A stretch of DNA of 64,000 nucleotides from Blastococcus sp. CPCC 205250 (GCF_019799925.1 NZ_JABGCG010000001.1:248001-312000), one strand, 5' to 3'. Numbered from the stretch's first letter, positions 25,477-36,006 are shown. The notes: generated by a model not told the origin, from the letters alone. Numbers and translations: made by a program.

Positions 25477-26448
25477 GTGCGCATGCGTCGTCCGGCCGCC
25501 GTCCTCGCCCTCGGTCTGCTCGCCGGTGTCGCCCTCACCGGCTGCCGGACCTCGCCCAACGTGGCGGCCTACATCGGCGACGAGACCATCACCGTCGAGG
25601 AACTGCAGGACGCGGTCGCCGCCCACCGTGCCGATCCGTCGATCACGCCCGGGGAGGACCCGGAGTACAGCCGCGCGATCCTGTCCCAGCTCGTGCGCGC
25701 CGAGGTGTTCGACGCCGCCGCCGACCACTTCGGGGTGTCCCCGGACCCCGGCGGGCTGCCCGAGCTGCTCGAGCAGCTCCTCGGCGGGCAGGACCCCGAG
25801 GCGTACTTCGAGCAGGCGGCCGGGCAGGGCTTCACCCGCGCCGACGCCCTCGAACGGGTCCGGCAGGTGGCCCTCCTGCGGGACATCGCCGTGGCCGAGG
25901 GTGCGGCCGAGGCACCCACCGAGGCGTCGCTGCGGGCCGCCTACGAGCAGGCCCTCGCCCAGCAGCCCGCCCAGGTCTCGATCGGCTACATCAACGTGGC
26001 CGACCAGCAGACCGCCGACGAGGTGGTGGCCACGCTGCAGGCCGACCCCGGCAGCTACGCCGAGGTCGCGGCCCCGTACCTGGACCTGGCCACCCTGCCC
26101 GCGCCGCAGACCGTCGCGGTCGACGAGCTGACGAGCCAGCTCCCGGCCGACCTGGCCGCGCAGGTGGCGCAGTCGCAGCCGGGCACCGCGTTCGCCGCCC
26201 CGGTCGAGGGCATCTCCGGGCTGCTCGTCGTGCTCGTGGGGGAGGCGCCCGTCCCGGCGTTCGAGGACGTCCGCCCGCAGGTGGAGGGGCAGGCGTTCGA
26301 CCAGGCCGCCAGCGCCGGCGCGGACCTCCTGGAGGGCTACCAGAGCGACCTGGAGATCGACGTCAACCCCCGCTACGGCTCGCTGGAGGACGGCTCGGTG
26401 GTCGCGACCGACGGCGGCGTCGTCCGGCTGCTCGGCGCGGAGGACTGA
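25477..26448 (+). CDS. SurA-like peptidyl-prolyl isomerase/chaperone lipoprotein
   Basis: This 323-aa lipoprotein has a lipobox LTGC with Cys 23 as the lipidation site. The next 130 residues match the SurA/PrsA N-terminal chaperone segment (VAAYIGDETITVEELQDAVA). A weak parvulin-like C-terminal half follows without the full catalytic His/Cys set. It probably assists folding of exported proteins on the outer face of the membrane. It takes the place between mfd and mazG. GTG 25477 and ATG 25483 are both plausible starts. Confidence 0.8.
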   Translation: MRMRRPAAVLALGLLAGVALTGCRTSPNVAAYIGDETITVEELQDAVAAHRADPSITPGEDPEYSRAILSQLVRAEVFDAAADHFGVSPDPGGLPELLEQLLGGQDPEAYFEQAAGQGFTRADALERVRQVALLRDIAVAEGAAEAPTEASLRAAYEQALAQQPAQVSIGYINVADQQTADEVVATLQADPGSYAEVAAPYLDLATLPAPQTVAVDELTSQLPADLAAQVAQSQPGTAFAAPVEGISGLLVVLVGEAPVPAFEDVRPQVEGQAFDQAASAGADLLEGYQSDLEIDVNPRYGSLEDGSVVATDGGVVRLLGAED

Positions 26449-26453
26449 CGCCG

Positions 26454-27386
26454 GTGCCCGTCGCCCTCGTCGTCACCACCAGCCCCCGCCTGCCCGGGCT
26501 GCTCGGCCCGGCCGGGTGGCGCGCGGTCTCCGCCGGGCGCCCGCTGGCCGCCGTCCCCGGCGCGGCCGGCACCGCCGCAGCGCTGCACGCCGAGGGGCTC
26601 GAGGTCACCGAGGTGGCCGACCTGGCCGCCGCGGCCGCCCTGCCCGGCGACGTCGTCTGCCTGGTACCGGTGGGTGAGCCCGTCGGGGAGGTCCCCGTGG
26701 TGGCGGGTGCACCGGAGCCGGCCGGCGCGCGGCTGCTCGACGTCGTCACCGTGATGGACCGGCTGCGCTCGCCCGGTGGCTGCCCCTGGGACGCCGAGCA
26801 GACCCACGCGTCCCTGCGCGGGTACCTGCTCGAGGAGGCGCACGAGGCCTACGACGCGATCGTCGACGACGACCCGGTCGCCATGCGCGAGGAGCTCGGC
26901 GACGTGCTGCTGCAGGTCGTGTTCCACGCCCGCGTGGCCGCCGAGGCCGACCCCGGCCGCAGGTTCGACGTGGACGACGTCGCCGGGGAGCTGGTCGACA
27001 AGCTGGTGCGCCGGCACCCGCACGTCTTCGGGGACGCCGTCGGGGTGGGTGGGCGAGCCATGGACGTGGCGCAGGTCGAGGCGGGCTGGGACGAGATCAA
27101 GAAGGCCGAGAAGCAGCGCCGCTCGCCGACCGAGGGGGTCTCCCGCTCGCAGCCGGCCGCCGCGTGGGGGGCCGCGCTGGTGCGCCGGGCCGGCCGGGCC
27201 GGGCTGCCGACGCCCGCGCCGGCGGAGCTGGGCGCCGCGAGCCCCGAGGATCTGGGCGAGCGGCTGCTGGCCGTCGTCGCCGCCGCGACCGCCCGCGGCT
27301 GGGACGCCGAGGACGCGCTGCGCGAGGCGGTCCGGCGCTACGCCGGGGAGCTCGACGCCGCCGCGGAGGAGCGCGCCGGCGCCTGA
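26454..27386 (+). CDS. mazG: MazG nucleoside triphosphate pyrophosphohydrolase
   Basis: The 310-aa protein hydrolyses NTPs to NMP and PPi, and cleans up oxidised or surplus nucleotides. The all-alpha MazG domain begins LDVVTVMDRLRSPGGCPWDAEQTH (read in two parts). It holds the EE-x-x-E and E-x-x-D metal motifs in LLEEAHEAYDA and REELGDVLLQVVFHA. An N-terminal 90-residue extension is typical of actinobacterial MazG. The gene starts 5 nt after the lipoprotein stop, so the two are co-transcribed. Its last 49 bases overlap the convergent membrane-protein gene. Confidence 0.94.
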   Translation: MPVALVVTTSPRLPGLLGPAGWRAVSAGRPLAAVPGAAGTAAALHAEGLEVTEVADLAAAAALPGDVVCLVPVGEPVGEVPVVAGAPEPAGARLLDVVTVMDRLRSPGGCPWDAEQTHASLRGYLLEEAHEAYDAIVDDDPVAMREELGDVLLQVVFHARVAAEADPGRRFDVDDVAGELVDKLVRRHPHVFGDAVGVGGRAMDVAQVEAGWDEIKKAEKQRRSPTEGVSRSQPAAAWGAALVRRAGRAGLPTPAPAELGAASPEDLGERLLAVVAAATARGWDAEDALREAVRRYAGELDAAAEERAGA

Positions 27387-28108
27387 CCGGCTCCGCCGCC
27401 GTCCGCCTGGCGCCCGGGCCGGCGGGAGGCGCCGACGAGGGTCACCACGTGCGCCAGCGTGACGCTGAGCACCAGCAGCTCCCCGCCGTCCTCGACCACG
27501 CCCAGGACGCCGGCCCACGAGCCGTCCCGCGCCATCGCGTGCACCTGGTCGACGACGACGCCGAAGAACGCGTAGGCGGCGACCAGCGCGGCCAGGCGCA
27601 GGCTGGCCACGCGGGTGACCCGGTCACTGCGCCGGTGCAGCCGCACGATCCACACCAGCGGGACGACGGCGAGCAGCGCCCACACGACCAGCTCGCCCAG
27701 GTCGTCGGCCCGGAGCCCGGCCACCCCGTCGGGCAACCCGAGGCCGTCGGCGAGCCGGTCCCCGACCGTCTCGTGCAGGCGGGCGCTGTCGTCGGCCAGG
27801 GCGAGCGCGAACACCGTCGCCCAGGCCACCCACACCCGCCGCCCACCGAGCCGCCACACCGTCAGGAGGAGCACCGCGAGGACCAGCTGGTGGAGGTACC
27901 CGACGTACTCGACCAGTCCTCCGTCGGTCTCCAGGGCCAGCGCGCCGTCCCCGGGGCCCGTGCCGGGCGAGTCGACGGCCGCGGACGCGACGACGAGCGC
28001 CAGGTCGACGGCCACCAGCACGACCAGCACCACCGGGGACACCGGGAGGGCCGCCCCGTACCGACGGGCACGACCGCCCACGTGCTCCGTCTGCCACTCG
28101 GCGGTCAC
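27338..28108 (-). CDS. Six-helix membrane protein of unknown function
   Basis: This 256-aa protein has about six hydrophobic helices (for example PVVLVVLVAVDLALVVASA, YLHQLVLAVLLLTVW, and LGELVVWALLAVVPLVWIV). GTG 28108 was chosen because GGGGAGGAG precedes it; the frame is open 32 codons further. The 3' end runs 49 nt into mazG on the opposite strand, so the two mRNAs are complementary there. In mycobacteria the lpqU gene lies between mazG and eno, so this appears to be a lineage-specific replacement. No family was recognised. Confidence 0.75.
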   Translation of the reverse strand: MTAEWQTEHVGGRARRYGAALPVSPVVLVVLVAVDLALVVASAAVDSPGTGPGDGALALETDGGLVEYVGYLHQLVLAVLLLTVWRLGGRRVWVAWATVFALALADDSARLHETVGDRLADGLGLPDGVAGLRADDLGELVVWALLAVVPLVWIVRLHRRSDRVTRVASLRLAALVAAYAFFGVVVDQVHAMARDGSWAGVLGVVEDGGELLVLSVTLAHVVTLVGASRRPGRQADGGGAGQAPARSSAAASSSPA

Positions 28109-28200
28109 CCGGACTCCTCCCCGGCCCCGGCGGCGACGCCGGGACCCCGGCAGTGAAGGGAAGTGCGCGGCGGAGGGCAAGGCGCCCCGCCGTCCCGTGA

Positions 28201-29532
<1,332 letters not shown>

Positions 29533-29533
29533 C

Positions 29534-30094
29534 GTGGCGGGTCCTCGGGGCCGGCGGGCGCCCCGGAGGGCGAGCACCGGGCGGCCGCTGGCACACGCGG
29601 CCTCCCGGCCGCTGCCGACCGGCCGGGTGACCGGGGCCGGCAGCCGGCCCGAGCAGCGCCGTCCCGGCCGCCGCACCCCGCGGACGACGGCGGCCCCGGC
29701 GCGGGCGCGCACCCAGCTCTTCACCGGCCGCACGGTGCTGCTCGTCGGGCTGGTGCTGCTGCTCGCGCTCACCCTGGCCGGGCCGGTCCAGCAGTACCTG
29801 GCCGGGCGGGCCGAGCTCGCGCAGCTCTCCGCCGAGGGCGCCGCGCTGGACGTGCAGATCGCCGAGCAGGAGGCACGGCTCGCCGAGCTCCGCGACCCCG
29901 CCGTCCTGGCGCGCGAGGCGCGGGAGCGGTTCTTCTACGTCGCCCAGGGCGACCGGCTCATCCGGGTCGTCGACGAGGCCGACGCCGAGGGCGACGCCGG
30001 CACCGTGCCGGAGGCGCCCGACAGCGGGCCGCAGACCTGGTACGGCGGCCTGATGGGCTCGCTGGCCACGGCCGACGACCTGGGGCAGCCGTGA
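29534..30094 (+). CDS. Septum formation initiator DivIC/FtsB-like protein
   Basis: This 186-aa bitopic protein has a basic Arg/Pro-rich cytoplasmic tail (about 1-62), one membrane helix (about 66-87, TVLLVGLVLLLALTLAG) and an extracytoplasmic coiled coil with leucine heptads (ELAQLSAEGAALDVQIAEQE). A conserved ERFFYVAQGDRLIRV motif follows. The family stabilises the FtsL/FtsQ division complex at the septum. It sits one base after eno and overlaps the DUF501 gene by 4 nt, the same order as Rv1023-Rv1025. Confidence 0.88.
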   Translation: MAGPRGRRAPRRASTGRPLAHAASRPLPTGRVTGAGSRPEQRRPGRRTPRTTAAPARARTQLFTGRTVLLVGLVLLLALTLAGPVQQYLAGRAELAQLSAEGAALDVQIAEQEARLAELRDPAVLAREARERFFYVAQGDRLIRVVDEADAEGDAGTVPEAPDSGPQTWYGGLMGSLATADDLGQP

Positions 30095-30636
30095 AGGAGC
30101 CCGCCGGTGACCCCGTGCGGGAGGCGGTCTCGGAGGCCGACCGTGAGGTCATCGCGCGGCAGCTGGGCCGGCCGCCGCGCGCGCTGGCGGCGGTGGCCCA
30201 CCGGTGCCCCTGCGGGCAACCCGACGTCGTGGAGACCTCGCCGCGGCTCGAGGACGGCACGCCGTTCCCGACGCTGTACTACCTGACCTGCCCGCGGGCC
30301 TCGGCCGCGGCCAGCCGGCTGGAGTCCGCCGGGCGGATGCGCGAGTGGCAGGACGACCTGGCCACCGACCCGGCGCTGGCCGCGGGCTACCGCGCCGCCC
30401 ACGAGGCCTACCTGGCCACCCGGGACGCCGCCGCGCGGCCCGGGGAGCCGGTGCTGGAGACCCGCGCCACCGCCGGGGGCATGCCCGACCGGGTCAAGTG
30501 CCTGCACGCGCTGGCCGGGCACAGCCTGGCCGCCGGCCCGGGGGTCAACCCCGTCGGCGACCGCGCGGTGGCCGAGATGGGGGAGTGGTGGGCCAGGGGG
30601 CCCTGCGCCCTGCCCGAACAGCAGGAGGACGCATGA
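30091..30636 (+). CDS. DUF501 family protein
   Basis: The 181-aa protein carries the conserved DUF501 core: [15 protein letters not shown], then [16 protein letters not shown] and [22 protein letters not shown], with later [14 protein letters not shown]. The repeated Cys and His positions suggest a metal or redox site, but the function is unknown for the whole family. Coupling by overlap to divIC before it and to ppx after it is widespread in actinobacteria. Confidence 0.9.
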   Translation: MKEPAGDPVREAVSEADREVIARQLGRPPRALAAVAHRCPCGQPDVVETSPRLEDGTPFPTLYYLTCPRASAAASRLESAGRMREWQDDLATDPALAAGYRAAHEAYLATRDAAARPGEPVLETRATAGGMPDRVKCLHALAGHSLAAGPGVNPVGDRAVAEMGEWWARGPCALPEQQEDA

Positions 30637-31583
30637 CCCGGGTGGCGGCGATCGACTGCGGCACCAACTCCATCCGCCTGCTCGTGGCCGACGTGCCGGA
30701 GCAGGGCGCGCACACCGACCTGCTGCGCCGGATGGAGGTCGTGCGGCTGGGCGAGGGCGTCGACGCCACCGGCCGGCTCTCCGAGGCCGCGATCGAGCGC
30801 ACCCGCCGCGTGCTCGCCGAGTACGCCGCCCAGGCGCAGGAGCTGGGCGCGACCGCGGTGCGGATGGTCGCCACCAGCGCCAGCCGGGACGCCGCCAACC
30901 GCGCCGACTTCGAGCAGATGGTGCTCACCACCCTGGGCCAGCTGCCCGACGTCGTCCCCGGGTCCGAGGAGGCGCACCTGTCCTTCCTCGGCGCCACCGC
31001 CTCCCTGGAGGCGGCCGTGGCCACCCACGGCGGGCCCGCACCGCAGCCGCCCTACCTGGTGGTCGACATCGGCGGCGGCTCCACCGAGTTCGTGCTCGGC
31101 GACGGCACCGGCTTGCGGGCGGCGCGGTCGGTCGACGTGGGCTGCGTCCGGCTGACCGAGCGGCACCTGCACGGCGACCCACCCACCGCCGACGAGATCC
31201 AGCGCACCGAGGCCGACGTCCGCGCCGCGCTCACCGACGTCGTCGCCCACGTGCCGGTGGGCGAGGCCGCCACCCTCGTCGGGCTCGCCGGGTCGGTCAC
31301 CACCGTCGCGGCACTGGCGCTCGGCCTGCCGGAGTACGACGCCGAGGCGATCCACGGGTCGCGCATCCCGGTGTCCGCCGTCCGCTCGGTGACCGCCGGC
31401 CTGCTCACCGCCAGCCGGGAGCGCCGGGCGCTGCACGCCGTCATGCACCCCGGCCGGGTCGACGTCATCGGGGCCGGGGCGCTCGTGCTGCGGGTGATCA
31501 TGGACGCGCTCGCCCTCGACTCCGTCGTCGTCAGCGAGCACGACATCCTCGACGGCATCGCCCTCTCCCTCGCCCGGGGCTGA
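30633..31583 (+). CDS. Ppx/GppA family exopolyphosphatase
   Basis: The 316-aa enzyme belongs to the ASKHA phosphotransferase fold and splits terminal phosphate from polyphosphate or pppGpp. Seen are [18 protein letters not shown] at the start, [11 protein letters not shown], the phosphate-binding [15 protein letters not shown] and [13 protein letters not shown]. It is shorter than E. coli Ppx (about 500 aa) and equals the short mycobacterial Rv1026-type proteins, which lack the C-terminal HD region. It overlaps its neighbours on both sides and is part of the eno operon. Confidence 0.93.
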   Translation: MTRVAAIDCGTNSIRLLVADVPEQGAHTDLLRRMEVVRLGEGVDATGRLSEAAIERTRRVLAEYAAQAQELGATAVRMVATSASRDAANRADFEQMVLTTLGQLPDVVPGSEEAHLSFLGATASLEAAVATHGGPAPQPPYLVVDIGGGSTEFVLGDGTGLRAARSVDVGCVRLTERHLHGDPPTADEIQRTEADVRAALTDVVAHVPVGEAATLVGLAGSVTTVAALALGLPEYDAEAIHGSRIPVSAVRSVTAGLLTASRERRALHAVMHPGRVDVIGAGALVLRVIMDALALDSVVVSEHDILDGIALSLARG

Positions 31584-32377
31584 TGGCCGTCGACGGCGCG
31601 GGGTTCCCGGTCACCCGGACCCCCGCGGGGGTGGCCCGGTCGGCCCGCGGCACCCGCGACCTCGCCGTCCTCGACGCCCGGATCTCCGGCTGCCGGGCCT
31701 GCCCGCGGCTGGTGGCCTGGCGCGAGGAGGTCGCCGTGGTGAAGCGCGCCTCGTTCCGCGACGAGGACTACTGGGGCCGCCCGGTGCCGGGGCTCGGCCC
31801 CGCCGACGCCCGCATCGCCGTCGTCGGACTCGCGCCGGCGGCGCACGGCGGCAACCGGACCGGTCGCGTGTTCACCGGCGACCGCAGCGGCGACTGGATC
31901 TTCGCGGCGCTGTGGCGGGCCGGCCTGGCCAGCCAGCCGACGTCCACGCACGTCGGCGACGGCCTGGAGCTGACCGACGTCCGGGTCGCCGCCGCCGTCC
32001 GCTGCGCACCGCCGGCCAACGCGCCGACGCCGGAGGAGCGCGACACCTGCTCCCCGTGGCTGGCGCGTGAACTGGCCCTGCTGCCCCGGCTGCGCGTCGT
32101 CGTCGTGCTCGGCGGGTTCGGGTGGACGGCGCTGTGGCCGGTGCTCGCCGGCGCCGGGTACGCGCTGCCCCGACCGCGGCCGGCGTTCGGCCACGGCGTC
32201 GAGGTCACCGTCGAGGGGCCGGGCGGCCCGCTGACCCTGCTGGGCAGCTACCACGTCAGCCAGCAGAACACCTTCACCGGCAAGCTCACCGAGCCGATGC
32301 TCGACGCCGTGCTCGACCGGGCGGTCGCGCTCGCCGGCGCCCCGCCGGATGCGGCTCCCGCGGCGCTGCCCGACTAG
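31583..32377 (+). CDS. Type 5 uracil-DNA glycosylase (UdgB-like)
   Basis: The 264-aa DNA-repair enzyme removes uracil and related deaminated bases. The active-site motif [14 protein letters not shown] around residues 84-97 and the DNA-intercalating [12 protein letters not shown] motif near 227-238 are typical of family 5. Family 5 lacks the polar catalytic residue of family 1. Four Cys ([21 protein letters not shown]) can bind the 4Fe-4S cluster. The start overlaps the ppx stop by one base. The stop codon TAG is also part of the -10 hexamer for the following tRNA gene. Confidence 0.92.
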   Translation: MAVDGAGFPVTRTPAGVARSARGTRDLAVLDARISGCRACPRLVAWREEVAVVKRASFRDEDYWGRPVPGLGPADARIAVVGLAPAAHGGNRTGRVFTGDRSGDWIFAALWRAGLASQPTSTHVGDGLELTDVRVAAAVRCAPPANAPTPEERDTCSPWLARELALLPRLRVVVVLGGFGWTALWPVLAGAGYALPRPRPAFGHGVEVTVEGPGGPLTLLGSYHVSQQNTFTGKLTEPMLDAVLDRAVALAGAPPDAAPAALPD

Positions 32378-32380
32378 CGT
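32375..32380 (+). promoter_or_regulatory. Putative -10 element for the tRNA gene
   Basis: TAGCGT lies 9 nt before the first tRNA base and includes the UdgB stop codon. Confidence 0.45.
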
Positions 32381-32389
32381 GCGCACCGC

Positions 32390-32463
32390 GCCCCCGTAGC
32401 CCAACCGGCAGAGGCAGGCCCCTTAAAAGGGTCCGAGTGTGGGTTCGAATCCCACCGGGGGCA
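32390..32463 (+). tRNA. tRNA with UAA anticodon and a short variable loop (atypical tRNA-Leu-like)
   Basis: The cloverleaf is complete: a 7-bp acceptor stem (GCCCCCG with CGGGGGC), discriminator A at 32463, a 3-bp D stem with an 11-nt loop containing GG, a 5-bp anticodon stem (GGCCC/GGGTC, one G-T), loop CTTAAAA with anticodon TAA at 32424-32426, a 5-nt variable loop CGAGT, and a 5-bp T stem with loop TTCGAAT. CCA is not encoded. The anticodon reads the Leu codon UUA, and the D arm (GGCAGA) and A73 look leucine-like. Bacterial tRNA-Leu, however, always has a long variable arm, and this one does not. It is therefore either a functional class I oddity or a diverged pseudo-tRNA. The gene has its own -10 candidate. 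Confidence 0.85.
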
Positions 32464-32602
32464 CGCCGGAGGAGACGTGGGCCACCCGCGCGGGGGACTC
32501 CGGCGAGGTCAGGAACGCGACGCGCCCCCACGGCGTTGGACAGATCGAGTGGGGTGCAGGACCGTTGACCCCACGACCGCCGGTCACCTCGAGGAGATGA
32601 CG

Positions 32603-33424
32603 ATGCCCAGCCACAACCCGGCCTTCGGTCGGGGCTTCGCCAACGCCACCAACGGCGCGGCGGGCCAGCAGTACGGCAACTGGGGCGCGCCCCAGCCGTA
32701 CGGCGCCCCGACCCAGGACCCGTACGGTGCCCCGTCGCCGTACGCGCGCACCACCACCCGCTACATGACGATGGACGACGTCGTCCAGAAGACGGGCCTG
32801 TCGTTCCTCGTCACCGTCCTGTCGGCCGCCGTCACGTGGGCGCTGCTGCCGCAGGACCTCGCCCTCGGCCTCGCGATCCCGTCGGTGCTCGTCGCCTTCG
32901 TGCTCGGCCTGGTGATCTCGTTCAAGCAGATCGCCAACCCGGTCGCCACGCTGGCCTACGGCGCGCTCTACGGTGTCGCGCTCGGCGCCATCAGCGAGGC
33001 GTTCAACGACATCTACCCCGGCATCGTGATGCAGGCGGTGATCGGCACCTTCGGTGTCTTCGCCGGCATGCTCGTGGTGTACAAGACCGGCGCCATCCGG
33101 GTCACCCCCAAGCTGACCCGCTGGATCGTCGGCGCGATGTTCGGTGTCCTGGCCCTGATCCTGGTCAACCTGGTCGCCAGCCTGTTCGTGGGCGGCGACG
33201 CCCTCGGCCTGCGTGACGGTGGCCCGATCGCGATCCTGTTCAGCATCGTCGTCATCGGCGTCGCGGCGTTCTCGCTGCTGCTGGACTTCGACATGGCCGA
33301 CGAGGCGATCCGTCGCGGTGCCCCCGCGAAGTTCGCCTGGTACATCGCCTTCGGCCTGCTGGTCACGGTCGTCTGGCTGTACCTGGAGATCCTGCGCCTG
33401 CTGTCCTACCTCCAGGACAACTGA
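32603..33424 (+). CDS. Bax inhibitor-1/YccA family membrane protein
   Basis: The 273-aa protein has a Gly/Pro/Tyr-rich cytoplasmic N-terminus (about 1-50, with YGAP repeats) and seven hydrophobic helices from about residue 63 to the end. This matches the actinobacterial Bax-inhibitor-1-like group. BI-1 homologues act as pH-sensitive calcium leak channels; in bacteria the role is mostly unknown. ATG 32603 has GAGGAG six bases upstream and is preferred to the ATG two codons earlier. A double hairpin terminator follows. Confidence 0.85.
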   Translation: MPSHNPAFGRGFANATNGAAGQQYGNWGAPQPYGAPTQDPYGAPSPYARTTTRYMTMDDVVQKTGLSFLVTVLSAAVTWALLPQDLALGLAIPSVLVAFVLGLVISFKQIANPVATLAYGALYGVALGAISEAFNDIYPGIVMQAVIGTFGVFAGMLVVYKTGAIRVTPKLTRWIVGAMFGVLALILVNLVASLFVGGDALGLRDGGPIAILFSIVVIGVAAFSLLLDFDMADEAIRRGAPAKFAWYIAFGLLVTVVWLYLEILRLLSYLQDN

Positions 33425-33426
33425 CG

Positions 33427-33454
33427 CAGGTCGCCTGACACAGGCGCTGACCTG
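33427..33454 (+). terminator. Hairpin after the Bax-inhibitor gene
   Basis: CGCCTG at 33432-33437 pairs with CAGGCG at 33441-33446, flanked by CAGG/CCTG, directly after the stop. Confidence 0.5.
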
Positions 33455-33490
33455 ACAGTGGCCCGGTCCCCCTGGGGACCGGGCCACTGT
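33455..33490 (+). terminator. Strong hairpin terminator
   Basis: ACAGTGGCCCGGTCCC pairs perfectly with GGGACCGGGCCACTGT (16 bp, 4-nt loop) between convergent genes. Confidence 0.8.
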
Positions 33491-33553
33491 GCTGTCCGGG
33501 GTCGGCCGCGGCGACTGGCCGTCCTCACCGCCGCGGGCCGGTCGGGTCCCGGA

Positions 33554-33597
33554 CGCACGACGGCCCGGCTCCCCTCGGGGAACCGGGCCGTCGTGCG
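33554..33597 (-). terminator. Strong hairpin terminator of the thiolase gene
   Basis: CGCACGACGGCCCGG at 33554-33568 pairs with 33583-33597, and an inner CCCC/GGGG extends the stem. It lies 13 nt past the minus-strand thiolase stop and may work in both directions. Confidence 0.8.
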
Positions 33598-33610
33598 TTC
33601 GAGCCTCAGG

Positions 33611-34831
33611 TCAGGAGAGGCGCTCCAGCACCATCGCCATGCCCATGCCGCCACCGACGCACATGGTCTCCAGGCCGAAGGTCTTGTCCTTGGTCTGCAG
33701 GCCGTTGATCAGCGTGCCGGTGATCCGGGCGCCGGTCATGCCGAACGGGTGGCCGACGGCGATGGCGCCGCCGTGCACGTTGAGCTTGTCGATGTCGATG
33801 CCGAGATCCCGGTAGCTGGGGATGACCTGCGCGGCGAAGGCCTCGTTGATCTCGACGAGGTCGATGTCGTCGATGGTCATCCCGGCCCGCTGCAGCGCCA
33901 GCTTCGACGCGTCCACGGGGCCGTAGCCCATGATCTCCGGCGACAGGCCGGTGACCGCCGTCGAGACGACGCGGGCCAGCGGGGTCAGCCCCAGGTGGCG
34001 GGCCTTGGTGTCGCTCATGACGACCACCGCGGCGGCGCCGTCGTTGAGCGGGCACGAGTTGCCGGCCGTGGCGCGGCCGTCGGGGCGGAACACCGGCTTG
34101 AGGCCCTGCAGCGCCTCGAGCGTGGTGCCGGCGCGGGGGCTGTCGTCCTTGCTGACGACGGTGCCGTCCGGCGTGGTGACCGGGGTGATCTCGCGCTCCC
34201 AGAAGCCGTCGGCCTGCGACTGCTCGGCCAGGTTCTGGCTGCGCAGGGCGAACTCGTCCATGTCCTGGCGGGAGACGTCCTTCAGCAGCGCGAGGTTCTC
34301 GGCGGTCTGGCCCATGGCGATGTAGACCTCGGGCACCTGGCCGTTCTCCCGCGGGTCCGTCCACGAGTCGGCGCCGCTCTCGGCGACCTTGGCGGTCCGG
34401 GCCTTGGCGTCGTCGAACAGCGGGTTCTCCGTGTCGGGCAGCGAGTCGCTGTTGCCCTTGACGAAGCGGGACACCATCTCCACGCCCGCCGAGATGAACA
34501 CGTCGCCCTCGCCGGCCTTGATGGCGTGCATGGCCATGCGGGTGCTCTGCAGCGAGGAGGAGCAGTAGCGGGTGATCGTCGTCCCGGGCAGGTGGTCCAT
34601 GCCGAGCAGGACGCTGACGACGCGGCCCATGTTGTGGCCCTGCTCGCCGCCGGGCAGACCGCATCCGAGGATGAGGTCGTCGATGTCGGTCGGGTCCAGC
34701 GCGGGCACCTTGTCCAGGGCGGCGCGGACGATCGTGGCGGCGAGGTCATCGGGCCGCAGGTCCTTCAGCGAGCCCTTGAACGCCCGTCCGATGGGCGAGC
34801 GCGCGGTCGCGACGATGACGGCTTCGGGCAT
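33611..34831 (-). CDS. Acetyl-CoA C-acetyltransferase (thiolase)
   Basis: This 406-aa thiolase catalyses thiolytic cleavage or condensation of acyl-CoA in fatty-acid oxidation. The acyl-accepting Cys is C90 in TITRYCSSSLQST. The basic residues sit in NEAFAAQV, GGAIAVGHPFGMTGAR and ETMCVGGGMG. Length is normal. ATG 34831 follows GGAGGA. The gene is in the same order as Rv1074c (fadA3), next to a GDSL/SGNH protein gene on the same strand, as in Mycobacterium. Confidence 0.95.
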   Translation of the reverse strand: MPEAVIVATARSPIGRAFKGSLKDLRPDDLAATIVRAALDKVPALDPTDIDDLILGCGLPGGEQGHNMGRVVSVLLGMDHLPGTTITRYCSSSLQSTRMAMHAIKAGEGDVFISAGVEMVSRFVKGNSDSLPDTENPLFDDAKARTAKVAESGADSWTDPRENGQVPEVYIAMGQTAENLALLKDVSRQDMDEFALRSQNLAEQSQADGFWEREITPVTTPDGTVVSKDDSPRAGTTLEALQGLKPVFRPDGRATAGNSCPLNDGAAAVVVMSDTKARHLGLTPLARVVSTAVTGLSPEIMGYGPVDASKLALQRAGMTIDDIDLVEINEAFAAQVIPSYRDLGIDIDKLNVHGGAIAVGHPFGMTGARITGTLINGLQTKDKTFGLETMCVGGGMGMAMVLERLS

Positions 34832-34930
34832 GGGTCCTCCACGACGAGGGGGCGGTGCGGTCACCCCGAAACTACCCCCGGGTAGCAGCCGCCCCTCAGG
34901 GGCCTGCGGCTGCTCCCGCATCGGGGCAGG

Positions 34931-35962
34931 TCAGCCGACCGGGACGTGCTCGGCGCTCTGCGCCGGTTCCGGCGTGGGGAGCTCCGGCAGCCGCCGCCGG
35001 CGCAGCCGCGCCCAGGCCCCGCGCGGGCCGGTACCCGAGCCGCGCACCTCGGTCGGCTGCACCTCGGTGCCGGTCCGCCCGGCGGCGCGGGCGGCCGCCC
35101 GCTCGATCGGCCGCACCGTGTCGCGCCGCAGGTTGCGCAGGCCCCGGTCGGCGGCGGCGGGCCAGACGCCGAGCGCGTCGGCCAGCGAGGGCAGGATCGT
35201 GGCCGCCGCCGCAGCGTAGCCGTGCGCGCTGGGGTGGAACTCGTCGTCGCCGAACATGTCCTTGTCGCGCGCGAAGGTCGGGCCGAGGATCGAGCCGAGG
35301 GAGACCGTCCGGCCGCCGGCCTCGACCACGGCCACCGTCTGGGCGGCGGCCATCTGCCGGCTCCAGTGCCGGGCGAGCTGGCGCAGCGGCTGGGCGATCG
35401 GGCGGATCGTGCCCAGGTCGGGGCACGTGGCGACGACGACCTCGGCGCCGATCGCGCGGAACCGGCGCACGGCGTCGGCCTGGTAGGCGACCGAGACCGC
35501 CGGCCGGGTGCGGGTGGTGACGTCGTTCGCGCCGATCATGATGAGGACGGCGTCCGGCTTCTGTGCCAGGGCCGGCTCCACCTGCTCGGGCAGCTCGCGG
35601 GACTCCGCGCCGGAGACGGCGAAGACCGCGAGGCGGACCGGGCGCTCGGCGAGCTCGGCCAGCGCGGCGGCCAGCAGCACGCCCGGGGTCTGCTCCGCTC
35701 GGTGCACGCCGAGGCCCACGCCCGTGGAGTCCCCGAGGACGGCGAGCACCAGCGGCTTGCCCCGCCCGCGGCCGTACACGCCGTTGCCCGGCGGCGGCAG
35801 CTGCTTCGTCGTCCGGGCCGCGATCGCCCGGCGCGCCAGCTTCGCCTCACCGCGCAGCAGGAGGAACAGGCCGCCGAAGGTGACCCCCACGCCGCCGCCG
35901 AGACCGGCGGCGCGCGTGGCCAGCCAGCGCGTGGTGCTCGCTGTCATCACCGCCGCCCCCAT
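34931..35962 (-). CDS. SGNH/GDSL-type esterase, membrane-anchored
   Basis: The 343-aa protein has one N-terminal hydrophobic segment (about 17-37) and then an SGNH hydrolase domain. Block I is VLGDSTGVGLG with the nucleophile Ser, block III is MIGANDVT with the oxyanion Asn, and block V is DDEFHPSAHGY with the catalytic Asp and His. The C-terminal 80 residues are basic and probably disordered. It may deacylate an envelope glycan or lipid. ATG 35947 is an alternative start. Confidence 0.88.
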   Translation of the reverse strand: MGAAVMTASTTRWLATRAAGLGGGVGVTFGGLFLLLRGEAKLARRAIAARTTKQLPPPGNGVYGRGRGKPLVLAVLGDSTGVGLGVHRAEQTPGVLLAAALAELAERPVRLAVFAVSGAESRELPEQVEPALAQKPDAVLIMIGANDVTTRTRPAVSVAYQADAVRRFRAIGAEVVVATCPDLGTIRPIAQPLRQLARHWSRQMAAAQTVAVVEAGGRTVSLGSILGPTFARDKDMFGDDEFHPSAHGYAAAAATILPSLADALGVWPAAADRGLRNLRRDTVRPIERAAARAAGRTGTEVQPTEVRGSGTGPRGAWARLRRRRLPELPTPEPAQSAEHVPVG

Positions 35963-36006
35963 CGTTCCCGTCGTGCAACGACCTGGTCCGCAGGTTAGCC
36001 GCCGCC

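Noticed and set aside
32390..32463. Reading the tRNA as tRNA-Lys or as an ochre suppressor
   Set aside because: The acceptor resembles tRNA-Lys but the 7-nt loop CTTAAAA with T33 fixes the anticodon as UAA; UUA (ochre) would need a shifted loop.
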